Positions 60,571-64,000 of a stretch of DNA of 64,000 nt are shown piece after piece. A model generated the notes under the pieces. It was given only the letters and a program-made list of their open reading frames with translations. It ran no database searches and had not been told where the DNA came from. The DNA lies in the NCBI GenBank assembly GCA_017456145.1, contig JAFTJZ010000025.1, positions 1-64,000 of the forward strand, read 5' to 3'. Each line of letters opens with the position of its first letter. Positions within the stretch are counted from its first letter, which is position 1. Made by a program: the position numbers and the translations under genes. The DNA is from Clostridia bacterium (lineage in GTDB: Bacteria; Bacillota; Clostridia; Oscillospirales; CAG-272).

Positions 60571-60653
60571 GTTAGCATATGCTAACCAAAGACAGCCCTG
60601 CTCCTCACGGTGCCCGGCTGTTTTCCTCCCTCCGAGAGTTAGCCTATGCTAAC
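60571..60653 (+). promoter_or_regulatory. Paired operators flanking a terminator-like hairpin
   Basis: GTTAGCATATGCTAAC (60571-60586) is a perfect 16-base palindrome. GTTAGCCTATGCTAAC (60638-60653) repeats it with one base changed, 67 bases on. Between them ACAGCC (60592-60597) pairs with GGCTGT (60616-60621) and is followed by TTTT, like a weak terminator. The half-site GTTAG...CTAAC resembles DtxR/MntR-type metalloregulator sites, which is inference only. Confidence 0.65.
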
Positions 60654-60686
60654 CAAATAAATGCAAGAAAAGAAAGGACGAAAACT

Positions 60687-60974
60687 ATGAGTATTGTCAT
60701 CGTTGGCGGAAATGAATGTATGGTCCGCCGCTACATAGACCTGTGTCGGGACTACAATTGTCGTGCGAAGGTGTTCTGCAAGATGCGCGACGGACTCAAA
60801 AACGGCATTGGCTCGCCCGATCTGATGGTGCTGTTCACAAGCACCATGTCTCACAAAATGATTAAATTTGCCCTTGGCGAGGTTAAGGGCACCTCCACCA
60901 TGATCGAACGCAGCCACAGCGCCTCTCTTTGCGCCCTGCGCGAGATCCTTGATCGCACAGCGGTAAGGGTATAA
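60687..60974 (+). CDS. DUF2325 protein
   Basis: The 95-residue protein has the DUF2325 core: IVIVGGNECMVRRYIDLCRD, GSPDLMVLFTSTMSHKMIKF and GTSTMIERSHSASLCALREI. The structure is likely a small Rossmann-like fold. The function of the family is not known. The start at 60687 has AAAGGA upstream; a longer frame from 60579 would translate the operators. It is a single-gene transcript with its own terminator. The paired operators suggest expression in response to a metal or redox signal. Confidence 0.88.
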   Translation: MSIVIVGGNECMVRRYIDLCRDYNCRAKVFCKMRDGLKNGIGSPDLMVLFTSTMSHKMIKFALGEVKGTSTMIERSHSASLCALREILDRTAVRV

Positions 60975-60996
60975 TCGCCCGTCACGCCGCCGTCTT

Positions 60997-61026
60997 GAGC
61001 ACCCCTGCGCGGGTGCTCATTTTTTA
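60997..61026 (+). terminator. Strong terminator of the DUF2325 gene
   Basis: GAGCACCC (60997-61004) pairs with GGGTGCTC (61011-61018), with a T-run following. The next promoter starts within 3 bases of its end. Confidence 0.9.
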
Positions 61027-61028
61027 TC

Positions 61029-61057
61029 TTGACTTTTGCGGGAAAATTGTGTATAAT
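61029..61057 (+). promoter_or_regulatory. Sigma-70 promoter of a short transcript
   Basis: TTGACT (61029-61034) and TATAAT (61052-61057) are exactly 17 bases apart. Transcription would start near 61064 and run to a terminator at 61303. Confidence 0.85.
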
Positions 61058-61063
61058 GAGGAT

Positions 61064-61328
61064 GAATATGTTCTGCCTAAAAAAAGGAGGCGGGGACAGT
61101 GACCTCGCGTTTCGGATCCCGACGGGTCGCCCGCGATGTCATTCGCATTTATTTTGATGACAACCACTTGCGCGAGATCGACACTGCCCATGAGAACATA
61201 CGAACAGTGCGCTGCATCAAGGGGACACATTTACAGCATCACTGCCGTCGGGACGGCCGCTGCCGATCACGTAAGCACTGCACAAACGCGCAATATACAC
61301 GCAAAATACAACGGCGCGTTGTATTTTT
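61064..61328 (+). ncRNA. Candidate small structured RNA between promoter and terminator
   Basis: A consensus promoter and an intrinsic terminator define a transcript of about 265 bases. The 5' part can fold (GATCCC/GGGTC around a GAC loop near 61119-61132, inside a larger CGCG/CGCG stem). A strong AAGGAGG (61084-61090) sits 8 bases before a GTG, but the frame it opens runs past the terminator. No known RNA family was recognised. Confidence 0.4.
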
Positions 61329-61359
61329 CAACCCACTATACCAATATTTATTTATATAA
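61099..61359 (+). CDS. Doubtful ORF of 86 residues, GTG start
   Basis: A frame from GTG 61099 has a good ribosome site. The product would start VTSRFGSRRVARDVIRIYFD and is Arg/His-rich. The intrinsic terminator at 61303-61328 lies inside it, so most transcripts would end before the stop codon. It is therefore more likely a decoy frame inside an RNA gene, or a gene whose C-terminus has been disrupted. No family recognised. Confidence 0.25.
   Translation: MTSRFGSRRVARDVIRIYFDDNHLREIDTAHENIRTVRCIKGTHLQHHCRRDGRCRSRKHCTNAQYTRKIQRRVVFFNPLYQYLFI
61303..61328 (+). terminator. Intrinsic terminator before malQ
   Basis: AAAATACAACG (61303-61313) pairs perfectly with CGTTGTATTTT (61317-61327) around a GCG loop, followed by TC-rich sequence. 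It separates the candidate small RNA from malQ. Confidence 0.85.
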
Positions 61360-61382
61360 ATATATAACGAAAGGAATTCACC

Positions 61383-62855
61383 ATGTCCAACACCAAGACT
61401 TCTCCCCGCGCTCGCGGAATCCTGATGCACGTCTCCTCCCTCCCCGGGGAGTATGGCTGCGGCTCGTTCGGTGCAGCTGCCGTTGAATTTATCGACCTGC
61501 TCGCAAAATGCGGCTATACATACTGGCAAACGCTGCCCTTCGGCGTACCCGATCGCAGCGGCTCTCCCTATAAGTCCTACAGCGCGTTTGCAGGAAACCC
61601 ACTGTTTATCGATCTGCAGACGCTCTACCGCGAGGGCTTGATCACCGACCGCGAGCGTTTGGATGAGGCAGAGCGTTGCCGCGAAATGCAATATCGCTGC
61701 GCCTTTGCCGAGCTGACCGCGCCGCGGTATACCCTGCTCAAGCGCGCCTCGTCCCGTGTTTCACCCGACCGTGCCGCGCAGATCGAGGCGTTCATCGCCG
61801 CGCACCGCCCCTTGTCGGAATTTTGCGAATTTATGGCAATTTATCACCCGACGGTAGACATTTCAAACCAAGAGGAGCAAAGTGCCGAGCTGTTTTTCTG
61901 GAAATTCACCCAGCACGCCTTTTTCACGCAATGGAAAAGCATTCGCGACTACGCCAACGCACGCGGCATCAAGATCATCGGGGACATTCCGATATACGTC
62001 GATCTTGACAGCGCGGACGTTCACTACCACCCCGAGCTGTTCCTTTTGGATCGCGAGCGCCGTCCCGAGGCGGTCTCGGGCGTCCCGCCCGATTATTTCT
62101 CCCCCGACGGGCAGATGTGGGGCAATCCGCTTTACAACTGGCACCGCATGAAGGAGGACGGCTATTCTTGGTGGTGCGAGCGCGTACGCTTTCAGCTGGA
62201 GATCTTCGACGGGCTGCGCATCGATCATTTTCGCGGGCTGTCTGCCTACTTCGCCATCCCCGCCGATGCCCCCAACGCCAAGAGCGGCAAGTGGGTCAAG
62301 GGTCCCGGCATGGCGCTGATCCGTAAGCTGCGAGAGGTTGCGGGCGATGCGCTGATCATCGCGGAGGATCTGGGTGAGATCGATGAGGCGGCAGCCAAGC
62401 TGGTGCGCGACTCGGGATTCCCCGGGATGCGGGTGTTCCAGTTTGCCTTCCTTGACGCGGACAATCCCCACCTGCCGCACCACTATCCCGAAAACTGCGT
62501 CGCCTATTCGGGTACGCACGACAACACTACCCTGCTCGCCTACGTCTACGAGATGGACGAGAGCACCCGCAGCCGCATGATGGATTACATCGGGTATCAC
62601 GGACATCCGCTGCAGTGCAGCGACGCGATTCTTCGCACCATCTCCCGCTCGGCGGCAAATTTGGTCATCTTTCCCATTCAGGATATTCTCGGCTACGGCG
62701 TGGACACCCGCATGAACGTCCCCGGCGTCCCCGAGGGCAACTGGGGGTTCCGCGTTACGCGCGAGCAGCTGGCGACCATTGACACCGCCTACCGCCGTCA
62801 CGTCGGCGCTCTTTACGGACGATGCGCGACCGATACACCGTCGGAGCTCCCGTAA
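61383..62855 (+). CDS. malQ: 4-alpha-glucanotransferase (amylomaltase, GH77)
   Basis: The 490-residue enzyme transfers maltodextrin segments during glycogen/maltose metabolism. It opens RARGILMHVSSLPGEYGCGS. Catalytic residues are the nucleophile D281 (GLRIDHFRGL), the acid/base E328 (IIAEDLGEI) and D380 (SGTHDNTT). The length matches the family. GAAAGGA lies before the ATG. It is followed 16 bases later by a lipoprotein gene on the same strand. No other glycogen genes are adjacent. Confidence 0.95.
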   Translation: MSNTKTSPRARGILMHVSSLPGEYGCGSFGAAAVEFIDLLAKCGYTYWQTLPFGVPDRSGSPYKSYSAFAGNPLFIDLQTLYREGLITDRERLDEAERCREMQYRCAFAELTAPRYTLLKRASSRVSPDRAAQIEAFIAAHRPLSEFCEFMAIYHPTVDISNQEEQSAELFFWKFTQHAFFTQWKSIRDYANARGIKIIGDIPIYVDLDSADVHYHPELFLLDRERRPEAVSGVPPDYFSPDGQMWGNPLYNWHRMKEDGYSWWCERVRFQLEIFDGLRIDHFRGLSAYFAIPADAPNAKSGKWVKGPGMALIRKLREVAGDALIIAEDLGEIDEAAAKLVRDSGFPGMRVFQFAFLDADNPHLPHHYPENCVAYSGTHDNTTLLAYVYEMDESTRSRMMDYIGYHGHPLQCSDAILRTISRSAANLVIFPIQDILGYGVDTRMNVPGVPEGNWGFRVTREQLATIDTAYRRHVGALYGRCATDTPSELP

Positions 62856-62871
62856 TAAGGAGGTTCTCTGT

Positions 62872-63258
62872 ATGATAAAACAGATCGCATTGGTTTTTTC
62901 GCTGATTTGCATGATCGGTTTGTTCGGATGCAGCGCACAAACGGAGGATTTGAAAGCAACATTTCCCGAATACTATAACCTTGAAACATTCAAAGGAATC
63001 GAAGTCTACGTTTGGCAGACAGAGGACGGCGAATATCGGTGCGGTGCTATGACGGGAACGAACCGAGGTAAAACAAACGATGAAATATTCAACTTAGCCG
63101 AGAACAGTACGACGATGGAGGAAATGAGACTTATCCTCTCCTCTTACGATATTGACAAAGAGGACATTATCATCATCCCCATAAAAATCCATTCCGCCGA
63201 TTATGAGATCGACGGCACCGATTTCACAATGATCAAGGAGATTTTTTGGGAGGACTAA
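62872..63258 (+). CDS. Small lipoprotein, unknown
   Basis: The 128-residue protein has a lipoprotein signal ending GLFGC (C20). The mature part (about 108 residues) has YYNLETFKGIEVYVWQTEDG, GEYRCGAMTGTNRGKT and a C-terminal DIIIIPIKIHSADYEIDG segment; it looks like a small alpha/beta domain. AAGGAGG lies 9 bases before the ATG at 62872. It is probably co-transcribed with malQ but unrelated in function. It is followed by a dispersed palindrome 24 bases downstream. Confidence 0.85.
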   Translation: MIKQIALVFSLICMIGLFGCSAQTEDLKATFPEYYNLETFKGIEVYVWQTEDGEYRCGAMTGTNRGKTNDEIFNLAENSTTMEEMRLILSSYDIDKEDIIIIPIKIHSADYEIDGTDFTMIKEIFWED

Positions 63259-63281
63259 CGTATTCTTCATGCGAAATCGAC

Positions 63282-63391
63282 CGGGTGAGTCAAATGCCAA
63301 AACGCATTTGAAACTCACCCCGTCGTTTTTACTTTTCGGTTAAACACCGCAATTTTTGCCGGCTTTGCAGGCAAAAGCACAAATTCTGCCC
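63282..63391. repeat. Dispersed palindromic element, copy 8 (two modules)
   Basis: GGGTGAGTCAAATGC and GCATTTGAAACTCACCC form the hairpin (63282-63320). The second module follows: GTCGTTTTTACTTTTCGG, TTAAACACCGCAATTTTTGCC and GGCTTTGCAGGCAAAAGC. The hairpin shares the GTGAG/CTCAC variant with copy 7. The rest of the gap to 63543 holds a short GGTGC/GCACC stem with T-run (63475-63496) and no gene. Confidence 0.88.
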
Positions 63392-63543
63392 TCTTTTCCG
63401 CCTCCCGCCCCCACAACACATAAGGCATCCGACAAAAGATGTGCAAAAATTTTAATTTTTTTATCGAAGTGTGTGGTGCAAGCACCGCTTTTTTCGTTTA
63501 TTAGAGTGAAGGGCCTTCAACACACAAGAAAGGAGTGTGAAAC

Positions 63544-64000
63544 ATGGAAGATAAGCAGATCGTAGAATTATATTGGGCGCGCTCCGAAACTGCCATATCG
63601 GAAACCGAAAAGAAATACGGACGGTATTGTCATTATATCGCGTATCAAGTTCTGTACAATGACGAGGACGCAAAGGAAGTTGTAAACGATACATATTTGA
63701 AAGCGTGGAACACCATCCCCCCCGGGCGTCCCGACCCGTTAAAGCCATATGTCGGCACGATCAGCCGACAGCTTGCGCTGGACGTTTACAAAGAGCAACA
63801 CGCGCAAAAGCGCGGTGGGCAAGTGCCGCTTGTCCTTGATGAATTATCGGAGTGCATCCCCGAGAATTCGGGCGGCGCGGATATTGGCGAGAGTGTCGCG
63901 CTCTCCGACGCGCTGAACCGTTTTATATGGGCTTTACCGGGACGAACGCGGAACATCTTTGTGCGTCGGTATTTCTATATGAGTACCGTCGCCCAGATCG
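63544..64000 (+). CDS. ECF-type RNA polymerase sigma factor (partial, runs off the window)
   Basis: The first 152 codons are present. The protein has sigma region 2 (CHYIAYQVLYNDEDAKEVVN, DTYLKAWNTIPPGRPDPLKP) and the beginning of region 4 (TRNIFVRRYFYMSTVAQI). The linker AQKRGGQVPLVLDELSECIP matches the KRGGGITPIPLDELGDCIPD segment of the sigma factor at 42015, so the two are paralogues of one subfamily. AAAGGAG precedes the ATG at 63544. A partner membrane-protein gene is expected just outside the window. Confidence 0.88.
   Translation, partial: MEDKQIVELYWARSETAISETEKKYGRYCHYIAYQVLYNDEDAKEVVNDTYLKAWNTIPPGRPDPLKPYVGTISRQLALDVYKEQHAQKRGGQVPLVLDELSECIPENSGGADIGESVALSDALNRFIWALPGRTRNIFVRRYFYMSTVAQI

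Noticed and set aside
61136..61486. 116-codon frame overlapping the candidate RNA and malQ start
   Set aside because: No ribosome site, it overruns a perfect terminator and the malQ start, and shows no recognisable domain.
1..64000. Alternative genetic code with TAG as a sense codon
   Set aside because: One gene (20244) does end in TAG, just ahead of a terminator. A single internal TAG is better explained by mutation, error or rare suppression without more evidence.
1..64000. tRNA or rRNA genes
   Set aside because: No T-loop GGTTCGAATCC-type sequence with a plausible cloverleaf, and no rRNA segment, was seen by eye.

Overview
The window looks like a chromosomal segment of an anaerobic, strictly fermentative Firmicute of the class Clostridia, probably an uncultured gut or rumen lineage. 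The evidence is the [FeFe]-hydrogenase maturation genes (hydE, hydG, hydF), a glycyl radical enzyme, a BadF/HgdC-type activase pair, a Trp-type T-box leader, many lipobox lipoproteins, strong AGGAGG ribosome sites, and a long series of textbook TTGACA-17-TATAAT promoters. The sequence is fairly GC-rich inside genes and AT-rich at promoters. No rRNA, tRNA, CRISPR array, transposase, integrase or phage gene was recognised.

Layout. 1-4.7 kb: a tandem 92-bp repeat and an attenuator-like leader precede a hydrogenase-maturation cluster (TM1266-type regulator, hydE, hydG, hydF). 4.8-17.3 kb: a glycan locus on the minus strand (two paralogous pectate-lyase-fold proteins, a GH38 alpha-mannosidase, a DUF6259-like protein) faces a divergent AraC-type regulator across overlapping promoters. 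17.5-20.1 kb: a small lipoprotein, a 38-residue ORF, an acetyltransferase and an MFS carrier. 20.2-25.1 kb: a membrane protein, a plsC-like gene broken by one in-frame TAG, a second glycosidase-like protein and a NYN-domain protein. 25.1-29.5 kb: a two-gene acyl-CoA dehydratase activase system. 29.7-37.2 kb: a DUF1294 protein, a GH2 enzyme, and an operon of glycyl radical enzyme, zinc alcohol dehydrogenase and Cys-rich membrane protein. 37.4-44.4 kb: a very large surface lipoprotein, then a sigma factor/membrane-protein pair bracketed by inverted copies of a 177-bp repeat. 44.6-46.3 kb: trpB behind a T-box. 46.4-54.3 kb: a secreted metzincin with a lipoprotein, a FliB-like Fe-S protein, an FAD oxidoreductase, and a MarR/acyl-CoA-ligase pair. 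54.4-58.7 kb: a GntR-ABC transporter operon. 58.8-64 kb: an orphan solute-binding lipoprotein, a DUF2325 gene behind paired palindromes, a possible small RNA, malQ, a lipoprotein, and the start of a second sigma factor.

How it works together. Much of the coding capacity serves sugar-polymer breakdown: extracellular capture and cleavage by lipoproteins, then intracellular trimming by GH38, GH2, DUF6259-like enzymes and MalQ. Reducing power would go to H2 through a hydrogenase whose structural genes lie outside the window, and perhaps through the glycyl radical enzyme/alcohol dehydrogenase pair.

The most unusual non-coding feature is a family of at least eight intergenic palindromic elements (core GAGTCAAATGCA ... 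TGCATTTGACTC), some extended by further hairpin modules. One of these modules is shared with the repeats around the sigma-factor cassette. TAG is almost unused as a stop codon: one of 42 intact genes ends in it.
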